Shown here: positions 25,973 to 33,604 of the stretch, one piece after another
Numbering within the stretch: the stretch's first letter is position 1
How the letters are laid out: each line of letters opens with the position of its first letter
Source of the DNA: Bacteroides stercorirosoris
Lineage (GTDB): Bacteria; Bacteroidota; Bacteroidia; Bacteroidales; Bacteroidaceae
DNA: 64,000 bases
Direction: 5' to 3'
Assembly (NCBI RefSeq): GCF_900142015.1
Contig: NZ_FQZN01000017.1
Coordinates: 79,133 to 143,132, forward strand
The notes under the pieces: generated by a model
The model's database searches: none
The model's input: only the letters and a program-made list of their open reading frames with translations
What the model was told of the DNA's origin: nothing
Made by a program: the position numbers and the translations under genes

Positions 25973-26099
25973 AAACATTACCCCGCTCTGTTGTTTGCTT
26001 CACCTGCAAAGAATCCCCGTTTGCCGGTACTTAACTTTTGTTAGCTGATATTTTCCTTTAATTTGCAGCAAATGATGAGAATAAATTAAACGAAACATT

Positions 26100-26537
26100 A
26101 TGCTGAAATGTATAATTCTCGACGGGGATATTGCCACTCTCAATGAACTGATGGAATATCTGGAAAAGGTTAACCGCTCCCTAACGGAAGTAAATTCACT
26201 GTTTACCGCCAATAAGTTTAGCAATCAGTCTATTTTCCTCCGTGACGGAAATCGAATTGTGCGCATCAATCAGGAAGATATTCTATATTTGGAAGGATAT
26301 GGAGATTACGTCAAAGTACATCGCACAGAAGGAAAGCCTATACTTTCGCAATTAACTTTAAAACACTTCGAAGAATGCCTTGAAGGAGTTTTTTGTCGCG
26401 TGCACCGCTCTTATATCGTTTCACTATCCCATATCAATTACATCGAGCATAAAAGAATCCGCATTGAAGGAGCCACCATTCCGATCAGTGATTCTTATAT
26501 GCCTATATTAATGAGCAAACTGCACATGCAAATATAA
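26100..26537 (+). CDS. LytTR DNA-binding protein with vestigial receiver
   Basis: A 145-residue protein. The first 24 residues (MLKCIILDGDIATLNELMEY plus LEKV) read like the start of a receiver domain, including an ILDGD in place of the usual acidic pocket. The domain then jumps straight to a linker and a complete LytTR domain (about 45-143: FLRDGNRIVRINQEDILYLE, GVFCRVHRSYIVSLSHINYI). The phospho-acceptor Asp and the rest of the receiver are missing. It could be a phosphorylation-independent LytTR factor, or a gene derived by internal deletion. It follows the response regulator by 127 bp and may share targets with it. Confidence 0.85.
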   Translation: MLKCIILDGDIATLNELMEYLEKVNRSLTEVNSLFTANKFSNQSIFLRDGNRIVRINQEDILYLEGYGDYVKVHRTEGKPILSQLTLKHFEECLEGVFCRVHRSYIVSLSHINYIEHKRIRIEGATIPISDSYMPILMSKLHMQI

Positions 26538-26606
26538 GTTGACTCTACCGGCTATAGCACAAATTATAAATATTTTTAATGTATCACATTCTAAAAAAGA
26601 ATTATC

Positions 26607-27227
26607 ATGATTGACAAAAAGAATTTTAAAATGAGCAGATTAGCATTGTTAGTGCTCTCAACTCTTACCTTAATCTGTGAAACTGCAACTTCTGTCAGAG
26701 CACAAGGTTCCAATAACAAAATAAAGGTTTCTACTTCCCATATATGCAGCGCTACCGATTCTCACAATGGCATGCGGGCTATGTTTGCTTTTCTCAGGGA
26801 AAATATTGGATATCCTTCAAAAGCAATTGAAGCGAAAATGCAGGGAGATGTGACAGTAGGTTTCACAGTGACTAAAGAAGGCGCTATAACAAATAGTAGA
26901 ATAACCAAGAAGCTCTACCCTGCTTTAGACATAGAGGTACTTGAAACTGTAAAAAGAATGCCTGCATCGGAATTTGTGGAAAAGAAAGGGCAAAAAGTCG
27001 ACATGGATTATAAAATCACCATAAAGTTTGCTTTGCCAGACGATACATCACTCACAGAACCTGACGTATCGATTGTGGAAGTGGAAACGGAAGATCTGAA
27101 GATGACTCTGATGAGAGGCGAAAAAAAGGATGGAGTAAACAATGCTACTATAGCTACTTACGATTCATCTGTAAAAGATGATACAATTCTAACGAAAACG
27201 GTGATTACAACGGTTAGCGATGAATGA
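26607..27227 (+). CDS. TonB C-terminal domain protein
   Basis: A 206-residue protein with an N-terminal hydrophobic segment (LALLVLSTLTLICETATSV) ending near VRAQG, so exported or anchored. Residues of about 60-140 form a TonB_C domain (FLRENIGYPSKAIEAKMQGD, VTVGFTVTKEGAITNSRITK). In contrast to true TonB, there is no proline-rich spanning linker, and the domain lies close to the signal sequence. Such proteins occur in Bacteroides as TonB_C lipoproteins or periplasmic proteins of unknown role. The C-terminal 60 residues are acidic and Thr/Val rich. It lies 69 bp after the LytTR gene. Confidence 0.8.
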   Translation: MIDKKNFKMSRLALLVLSTLTLICETATSVRAQGSNNKIKVSTSHICSATDSHNGMRAMFAFLRENIGYPSKAIEAKMQGDVTVGFTVTKEGAITNSRITKKLYPALDIEVLETVKRMPASEFVEKKGQKVDMDYKITIKFALPDDTSLTEPDVSIVEVETEDLKMTLMRGEKKDGVNNATIATYDSSVKDDTILTKTVITTVSDE

Positions 27228-27283
27228 GATAAGAACACCTAAACTGATTTAAGAAGCTAACTGTCCAACAATTTAAAAGATTA

Positions 27284-27315
27284 TTTGCATACAATCGGCA
27301 TATTAGTTACTTTTG
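27284..27315 (+). promoter_or_regulatory. Promoter of hxlR
   Basis: The -33 element TTTG (27284-27287) and the -7 element TACTTTTG (27308-27315) are separated by 20 bp. The same promoter appears in damaged form at 23737-23759, where the spacer has shrunk to 11 bp and the last base of the -7 element is A. Confidence 0.75.
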
Positions 27316-27343
27316 TAGAGTGTTTTAGAAATCAAAGCAATAT

Positions 27344-27727
27344 ATGAATAGAACAGATATACAAAATGGCTCTTATGCCGATTGCCCTATACGGATGATA
27401 CTGGCGCGCATCAGTGATAAATGGTCTATACTGACTCTGTTTACCTTGACGCAAGCACCCGTAATGCGGTTTAATGAGTTACAGAAAACAATACCGGATA
27501 TTTCACAAAAGATGCTGACCGTTACGCTTCGCACATTAGAAGAGGACGGACTTGTAAAAAGACAAATCTATGCACAAGTACCGCCTAAAGTGGAGTATTC
27601 ATTGACAAACAGGGCAATGTCTCTGTTGCCACATATTAACTCTCTGATTTCATGGGCACAAGAAAACATGAATGATATTATCAATGACAGGAAAATACGC
27701 AATCAAAATGTCAAGAGTGCTACATAA
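27344..27727 (+). CDS. HxlR-family winged-helix regulator
   Basis: A 127-residue regulator with the family start CPIRMILARISDKWSILTL and the winged helix RFNELQKTIPDISQKMLTVT, then LEEDGLVKRQIYAQVPPKVE. HxlR proteins respond to redox, aldehyde or drug signals and usually regulate a nearby oxidoreductase. The usual conserved Cys near residue 11 is present (DCPIRM), which could serve as a redox switch. No target is obvious beside it. The promoter and 5' part are duplicated 3.5 kb upstream. Confidence 0.92.
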   Translation: MNRTDIQNGSYADCPIRMILARISDKWSILTLFTLTQAPVMRFNELQKTIPDISQKMLTVTLRTLEEDGLVKRQIYAQVPPKVEYSLTNRAMSLLPHINSLISWAQENMNDIINDRKIRNQNVKSAT

Positions 27728-27732
27728 AAGTC

Positions 27733-27799
27733 GGGTGAATGATTATTTGCCCCTACAAGTATCGCCATAATGCATGTAAGGGCGAATAATCATTCGCCC
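27733..27799. repeat. Interspersed palindrome (GGGCGAAT-type)
   Basis: The inverted arms GGGTGAATGATTATTTGCCC (27733-27752) and GGGCGAATAATCATTCGCCC (27780-27799) enclose a 27-bp loop. It lies between hxlR and the convergent trkA gene. Long palindromes of this wording are common between genes in Bacteroides. It can also act as a hairpin terminator for the convergent genes. Confidence 0.7.
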
Positions 27800-27851
27800 A
27801 AGATACACAATGAAATTCCTACAAATTCATATGTCCGATATATAACTTCCT

Positions 27852-28538
27852 TTATATCGCTTTCCAGAACTTCTGAAAGTCCTTATACCGTCCGTAGCAA
27901 ACCAACTCGTCGCCAGCCTGTACCTGGTCATTTTCAGGCAATTCATTCATCACGTCATGCTCTGTAAAAGAAATGCCCAAACAATTTTTCAGCGTCTTGG
28001 CACGTTTCAATGCCAACAGTTTTAATCCGAATTCCTTGTCCAGATTCAGTTCATTGGCATAATATCCTACCATTTTTTCCGGCACGGTGAACTTTACCAC
28101 ATAATAATCCGTATCTACCCGGAACGTTTCCATATTGGAACCGAATTCCAAAAGATGCACCAGTCCACGGGCAGCATCCTCTTCAGGAGTCAGTATCCGT
28201 TCCAGTTCAAAGGCTTCGAGCACGGAGCGATGAACACCATCAATAGCCCTTGCATAGATATGTTTCACCTTCTGTTGTTTCAGCAAAGCCACTACACGGA
28301 TAGAAGCACCAAAGTTCTCACCGATAGCCACTATCACTACATCCACCCCATTCAGAGGCAGGACAGAAAGTGCCTGCTCGTCCGTTGCGTCCAGCACAAA
28401 AGCCGTAGCGATTTTCTCTTTTATACTATCTACACGGCCTGCACTGACATCCGCACCAATCACCTCGTGTCCCAATGCCGAAAGTTCTTCGGCAAGCATG
28501 TGCCCGTAATTTCCTAAACCAATAATGATATATTTCAT
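27852..28538 (-). CDS. trkA: Potassium uptake regulatory subunit (TrkA/KtrA)
   Basis: A 228-residue cytoplasmic protein. The N-terminal RCK Rossmann domain has the nucleotide-binding loop IIGLGNYGHMLAEELSALGH and acidic D30 in VIGADV. The C-terminal TrkA_C domain starts at about 145. It gates the membrane potassium channel by binding NAD(H) or ATP. It is downstream of trkH on the same strand with a 70-bp gap. Confidence 0.93.
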   Translation of the reverse strand: MKYIIIGLGNYGHMLAEELSALGHEVIGADVSAGRVDSIKEKIATAFVLDATDEQALSVLPLNGVDVVIVAIGENFGASIRVVALLKQQKVKHIYARAIDGVHRSVLEAFELERILTPEEDAARGLVHLLEFGSNMETFRVDTDYYVVKFTVPEKMVGYYANELNLDKEFGLKLLALKRAKTLKNCLGISFTEHDVMNELPENDQVQAGDELVCYGRYKDFQKFWKAI

Positions 28539-28608
28539 ATAAATTGAAAATTGAAAGTTGAAAATTGAAAAATGAGTATCTCCTACTTACTACTAACTAC
28601 TTACTACT

Positions 28609-30438
28609 CTAATTAATAATAATCTGCCCGCTCGGATATTGATATTTCGTATGCTTCTTTTGCTTGATGATACCCAGCATCAGCGTTATCAATCCTACAC
28701 GACCGATGAACATCAGAAAGGCAACAAGCAATTTACTGTTATCACCCAATGTAGGTGTAAGATTCAAACTGGAACCTACCGTGCTCAACGCCGATACACA
28801 TTCAAACAGAAGTGCCATGACAGATGCCTGGGGTTCCCATATCGTCAACGTAAAAACAAATACAAACAAAACACCGATAGACATCACTACCGTTGCATTG
28901 GAACGACGGATTGAATCGTAAGACAACTCGCGTCCGAAGACCTCTACTTTCTCCGTACCGCGAAGTACAGCAACCAGATTCAACACCACAACCGCAAATG
29001 CATTCACCTTGATACCGCCCGCCGTGGATTGTGCCGCACCACCAACCCACATCAGGAAAATATAAATAAGAACGCTCTGCACTCCCAACGAAGTCAGATC
29101 CACACTGGTAAATCCAGCTGTACGGGGACAGGTTGCATTGAAGAATGCTTGTGTCCATTTATCAGCCACGGACATTCCGGCAAAAGCGCCATTCCACTCA
29201 AAGAGGGCAATGAGTACCGTGCCAAGCACCAACAACAGGAAAGTCATAATAAGCACAATCCTCGTATTGAGATTATACAGATGATAAAAACGATGCCTGT
29301 CCCACTCCCACGTATGCAGAAATCTCCATATCCGACGCAAATGATGAAGCACAATGTCTTTCAAGTTCACCAATATCGGAAAACCGATACCACCCAGGAT
29401 AATCAGCAGCGATATATAGATAAGGAATGGATTATGCCCTGTCATCACCAGCGGATTACCCAGATTGCCCGGCAGTGTGGAGAACCCTGCATTACAGAAC
29501 GCCGAGATAGCATGGAAAGCCGAAAAAGCCACTTCTTCTTCAAATGTCATCCCCATCGTGCCGTGAATGTCGCTCCAGATGGCAAGCATCCCCGCCCCCT
29601 CGATGGCCAACGTAAAGCCCAATATATACAGCAAAGTGGAAAGCAGCGAGTTCAATGAATTAGAACTGACCATATCACGAACCACCAACTGATTGTAGAA
29701 CGAAGTATTACCCATGAAGAACATAGCAAAGAAACTGGTCAGTGTCATTACCCCCAAACCTCCAATCTGTATCAGCAGGATAATCACTACAAAACCGGAC
29801 GTGGTGAATGTGGACGCCACATCCACCGAAGTCAATCCCGTGACACACACCGCACTGGTGGAGATGAACAGTGAATCTACCCACGAAATACCGTTCATGG
29901 TGCATCGCGGCAGCATCAACAACCCTGTTCCTATGAGAATGATAATCAGAAAGCTGACAGCCAGAATCAATGAAGGGTTCGTACGACGCCCCAACAGCCG
30001 GACCAGGCCATTGGAAAGATTGAGGAACGAAAATATCAGCAGAAGTACTATGTGATAAAGCTTTCCGTCCAGAAACTCCCAGAAATGCAGGATAGCCCCT
30101 TCTTCTTCCGGCCGATGGAAAATGACGGGAATAAGAGTCAGATAGAGCAATATGGTCAGTACCCACGTCAGCCTGTTGAACTTACGCTTCGTATCCTGAT
30201 ATTCCAGCAGGATGCGCAGAGTGATTTCCGTCAGAAAAACGCCCCATACCAACTGATACAAGTGCTGCAATTGTTGAGACTCGTGTTCGGAAATAGTAAA
30301 GCCGTGTTCATATACCACTCCCACAATCAGCAGAATAGAAGCCAGGTAGGCTATGTAAGTCATCCCTGCAAGAAAAATCCGGATGTACGGATGAATCCAT
30401 TTATTCTGATACAAAAAGAATTTGTGATAAATCTTCAT
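28609..30438 (-). CDS. trkH: Potassium uptake transmembrane subunit (TrkH/KtrB)
   Basis: A 609-residue membrane protein with an N-terminal extension of about 130 residues holding four hydrophobic helices before the channel core. The core has the four P-loop signatures of the SKT family: SAVCVTGLTSVD, HAISAFCNAGFST, CPRTAGFTSVDL and SALSTVGSSLNLTP. Together with TrkA it imports K+. A promoter (-33 at 30494-30491, -7 at 30470-30463) precedes it. Confidence 0.95.
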   Translation of the reverse strand: MKIYHKFFLYQNKWIHPYIRIFLAGMTYIAYLASILLIVGVVYEHGFTISEHESQQLQHLYQLVWGVFLTEITLRILLEYQDTKRKFNRLTWVLTILLYLTLIPVIFHRPEEEGAILHFWEFLDGKLYHIVLLLIFSFLNLSNGLVRLLGRRTNPSLILAVSFLIIILIGTGLLMLPRCTMNGISWVDSLFISTSAVCVTGLTSVDVASTFTTSGFVVIILLIQIGGLGVMTLTSFFAMFFMGNTSFYNQLVVRDMVSSNSLNSLLSTLLYILGFTLAIEGAGMLAIWSDIHGTMGMTFEEEVAFSAFHAISAFCNAGFSTLPGNLGNPLVMTGHNPFLIYISLLIILGGIGFPILVNLKDIVLHHLRRIWRFLHTWEWDRHRFYHLYNLNTRIVLIMTFLLLVLGTVLIALFEWNGAFAGMSVADKWTQAFFNATCPRTAGFTSVDLTSLGVQSVLIYIFLMWVGGAAQSTAGGIKVNAFAVVVLNLVAVLRGTEKVEVFGRELSYDSIRRSNATVVMSIGVLFVFVFTLTIWEPQASVMALLFECVSALSTVGSSLNLTPTLGDNSKLLVAFLMFIGRVGLITLMLGIIKQKKHTKYQYPSGQIIIN

Positions 30439-30462
30439 GGAGACATCAATTTAAAAATCGGG

Positions 30463-30494
30463 CAAACATAAGCAAAACAATGCTTATAGACAAA
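30463..30494 (-). promoter_or_regulatory. Promoter of the trkHA operon
   Basis: On the minus strand TTTG (30494-30491) and TATGTTTG (30470-30463) are separated by 20 bp, a full match to the Bacteroides promoter consensus, 25 bp before the trkH ATG. Confidence 0.75.
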
Positions 30495-30532
30495 AAACAA
30501 AAGAAAAAAGAAATTGTTTTAAAAATAATAGT

Positions 30533-30540
30533 TACATTTG
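30533..30540 (+). promoter_or_regulatory. Promoter -7 element of trpB2
   Basis: TACATTTG at 30533-30540 lies 32 bp before the ATG of the tryptophan synthase gene. An imperfect -33 (TTGT) lies near 30514. No attenuator-like leader peptide with Trp codons is seen in the short 5' region. Confidence 0.6.
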
Positions 30541-30572
30541 GCCTCGTAAAAATTTAAATTCAAGTAACCACC

Positions 30573-31940
30573 ATGAGCAACAAGACAAAAAGATTCTTCC
30601 TTCCGGAAGAAGAAATTCCACATTACTGGTATAATATACAGGCAGATATGGTAAACAAACCTATGCCGCCTCTTCACCCGGGCACTAAACAACCGCTGAA
30701 AGCAGAAGATTTATATCCCATCTTCGCACAAGAACTGTGCAAGCAGGAACTTAACCAGACCGACAAATGGATTGAAATCCCTGAAGAAGTACGGGAAATG
30801 TACAAATACTACCGCAGTACTCCGCTGGTTCGCGCTTACGGACTGGAAAAGGCATTGGGCACTCCGGCACATATTTATTTCAAAAATGAAAGTGTCAGCC
30901 CGATGGGTTCTCACAAACTGAACTCTGCCATTCCCCAGGCATATTATTGTAAAAAGGAAGGAGTAACCAACGTTACTACCGAAACCGGTGCCGGACAATG
31001 GGGCGCTTCACTGGCTTACGCAGCCCGCCTGTTTGGCCTGGAAGCTGCCGTTTACCAAGTGAAAATCAGCTACGAACAAAAGCCTTACCGCCGCAGCATC
31101 ATGCAGACGTTCGGCGCACAAGTCACCCCGTCTCCATCCATGTCCACCCGTGCAGGAAAAGATATTCTGACAGCGCACCCCAATTATCAAGGTTCACTGG
31201 GCACAGCCATTTCCGAAGCCATAGAACTGGCACAGACCACCCCGAATTGCAAGTACACACTAGGCTCTGTACTGAGCCACGTGGCCCTGCACCAGACGGT
31301 TATCGGTCTTGAAGCTGAAAAGCAGATGGAAATGGCCGGAGAATATCCCGACATGGTTATCGCCTGCTTCGGCGGCGGTTCCAATTTCGGCGGTATCGCA
31401 TTCCCCTTCATGCGCCATAAGATTCTGGAAGGCAAGCAAACCCGTTTCATTGCTGCCGAACCGGCTTCCTGTCCCAAACTGACGCGCGGTAAGTTCCAAT
31501 ACGACTTCGGTGACGAGGCCGGTTACACTCCGTTACTGCCGATGTACACACTGGGACATAACTTTGCTCCTGCCAACATCCATGCGGGCGGTTTGCGCTA
31601 TCACGGTGCAGGTGTCATCGTTTCCCAACTGCTGAAGGACGGTCTGATGGAAGCTGTGGACATCAAGCAATTGGAATCATTCGAAGCCGGATGTTTATTT
31701 GCCCAGGCAGAAGGTATCATTCCCGCTCCGGAATCTTGCCACGCTATTGCCGCCGCCATTCGCGAGGCAAACAAATGCAAGGAGACAGGCGAAGAGAAGG
31801 TCATCCTGTTCAACCTTTCCGGTCATGGACTGATTGATATGGCTTCTTACGACAAGTATCTCTCAGGCGACCTGGTGAACTACGAACTGACTGACCAGGA
31901 CATTCAGAAGAATCTGGATGAAATAGGCAATCTGGCATAA
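30573..31940 (+). CDS. trpB: Tryptophan synthase beta chain (TrpB2 type)
   Basis: A 455-residue PLP enzyme. The PLP lysine is K115 in SPMGSHKLNSA, the phosphate-binding loop is CFGGGSNFGG, and ETGAGQWG holds the catalytic-site residues. The length and the N-terminal extension (FFLPEEEIPHYWYNIQADM) mark the TrpB2 branch, which often stands outside trp operons and lacks residues for binding TrpA. It condenses indole and serine to tryptophan, probably salvaging free indole. It stands alone here, between trkH and a ClC channel, with no trpA nearby. Confidence 0.93.
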   Translation: MSNKTKRFFLPEEEIPHYWYNIQADMVNKPMPPLHPGTKQPLKAEDLYPIFAQELCKQELNQTDKWIEIPEEVREMYKYYRSTPLVRAYGLEKALGTPAHIYFKNESVSPMGSHKLNSAIPQAYYCKKEGVTNVTTETGAGQWGASLAYAARLFGLEAAVYQVKISYEQKPYRRSIMQTFGAQVTPSPSMSTRAGKDILTAHPNYQGSLGTAISEAIELAQTTPNCKYTLGSVLSHVALHQTVIGLEAEKQMEMAGEYPDMVIACFGGGSNFGGIAFPFMRHKILEGKQTRFIAAEPASCPKLTRGKFQYDFGDEAGYTPLLPMYTLGHNFAPANIHAGGLRYHGAGVIVSQLLKDGLMEAVDIKQLESFEAGCLFAQAEGIIPAPESCHAIAAAIREANKCKETGEEKVILFNLSGHGLIDMASYDKYLSGDLVNYELTDQDIQKNLDEIGNLA

Positions 31941-31952
31941 GTCATCGCCGCA

Positions 31953-33551
31953 TCAGTATATATTTGCCATACTGACCAGCGGTTCATAGAGTTTTTCTAT
32001 GTCTTGTGCATCCATTTCAATATCAACCTGGTCCCCCGGAATCAATCGCATTCCGGGGGGCTTGTTGTCTTTACCATCCCGGTGTACATTGATGATAGCG
32101 CAATTCTCCGGCAATAACAGTTCATCCACCACCTTGCCATCCATATACGAACCCGTCATTACTTCCACCGAAAGTTTATAACGCTTCTGTTCCTGAAAAG
32201 CGGGGGTATTAATCATATCCTCATAAAGGGTCACATTGAAAGGCTTCATCTGAAGAAGTTCTGTGAAATAATAAGTCAATCCGCCCACCACTACCGACGG
32301 ATAGAACACTTCGAAATGTCCCGTTATCTCAGTAATCAATACAATAGCAGTCAGTGGTGTACGAATCACCGCCACCAGGAAAGAAGACATGGAGATCAGC
32401 ATCACATAGCTGATATTTTCCGGAGCAATGACACCATATCTCACCCCCAACAGACCAACAATCTGCCCCAGCAAACCACCGGTCACCAAAGTAGGAATGA
32501 AGTTTCCGCCCGGCAGACCGGATGAAACAGAAATAACCGTAAAGCCGAAGTGCAACAACATCATCGCCACTATCCACATGATTTGCGAATGGGCACCGGA
32601 CTGTGCCTGTTGCAGAAGGAAGTTCTCTCCCCCACCCGTCAGATCCACCTGCATAAAGGAAATGATGTAAGCGACCAATAACAGATAGGACATCTTAACG
32701 TACACAGGAGACTTCACCGTGGCATATACCCGCTTAAAAGAAACCATTATCAGAGAATAAATCTTTCCACAAACGGATATGACCACAGCCAGCAATAAGA
32801 AATACTTTATCTGAATCAGAAATGAAAAGACAGGTTCCGTCACTTGTATCAGATGGTATGAATTGATCGGAAAAACCATGCTTGCCACGGCTCCCGCCAC
32901 CACACCGGCCAGTAATGTAGTGATTGCGGTTTTCGGAGCATCAAAACGCTCGATAGATTCTATAACAAGGAGCGAAGACGCAAGCGGTGCGGCAAATGCG
33001 GCGGCAAGTCCGGCACCTGCACCGGCAGCAAGCAATTGCTTTCTTTCACCCCGCAGAATGCGTGTCCAACGGGCAACGAGGCAACCCACATACGAACCGA
33101 TCTGCACAGAAGGCCCTTCACGTCCCAGCGACAAGCCTGCGGCAAAAGAGAGGATGCCGCCTGTGAATTTGGATATCATCTCTATGAAGGGGTGTTTATA
33201 AGAGATACGTCCGTTTATGGCAGCACGTGTTTGAGGAATACCTCCACCCGTGATAAGAGGCATCTTCATCACCAGCCATGATACGAATATCAATATGCCC
33301 CAAAACAATAAGAAAAGCGGAATATGCCAGTACCACGCCGGACGGGAAGAAAAAAACTCACTGCGGAGATGAAAGAAATAGTATAGGCAATAATGGTAAG
33401 GAACGGCGACAAGCCCCGTCAGCAGTCCTACGAAGATACTGACGAAGTACAGGCGTGCGTCAACCAATTTCAGTTTGACGACATACCATGTCCTTAGTTT
33501 TTTCAAGTCTTTGAGCCTTTGAAACATTCCCCAGGGTTTTCTTTTTATCAA
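31953..33551 (-). CDS. ClC-type chloride channel or antiporter
   Basis: A 532-residue membrane protein. ClC signatures are GGGIPQTRAAI (normally GSGIP), GREGPSVQIGSYVG and GLPGGNFIPTLV. The gating Glu of GREGP is kept, the proton pathway Glu region is not clear to me, and the last 70 residues form a TrkA_C-like regulatory domain rather than CBS domains. GGGIP in place of GSGIP changes the residue that contacts Cl-, so ion specificity may differ (fluoride or nitrate). Start is the first ATG or the Met nine codons on. Confidence 0.9.
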   Translation of the reverse strand: MIKRKPWGMFQRLKDLKKLRTWYVVKLKLVDARLYFVSIFVGLLTGLVAVPYHYCLYYFFHLRSEFFSSRPAWYWHIPLFLLFWGILIFVSWLVMKMPLITGGGIPQTRAAINGRISYKHPFIEMISKFTGGILSFAAGLSLGREGPSVQIGSYVGCLVARWTRILRGERKQLLAAGAGAGLAAAFAAPLASSLLVIESIERFDAPKTAITTLLAGVVAGAVASMVFPINSYHLIQVTEPVFSFLIQIKYFLLLAVVISVCGKIYSLIMVSFKRVYATVKSPVYVKMSYLLLVAYIISFMQVDLTGGGENFLLQQAQSGAHSQIMWIVAMMLLHFGFTVISVSSGLPGGNFIPTLVTGGLLGQIVGLLGVRYGVIAPENISYVMLISMSSFLVAVIRTPLTAIVLITEITGHFEVFYPSVVVGGLTYYFTELLQMKPFNVTLYEDMINTPAFQEQKRYKLSVEVMTGSYMDGKVVDELLLPENCAIINVHRDGKDNKPPGMRLIPGDQVDIEMDAQDIEKLYEPLVSMANIY

Positions 33552-33604
33552 TTCAGGTATCTACAACAATTTAACCCTGTTGAAGTTTTGAGGCTTTACG
33601 TTTT

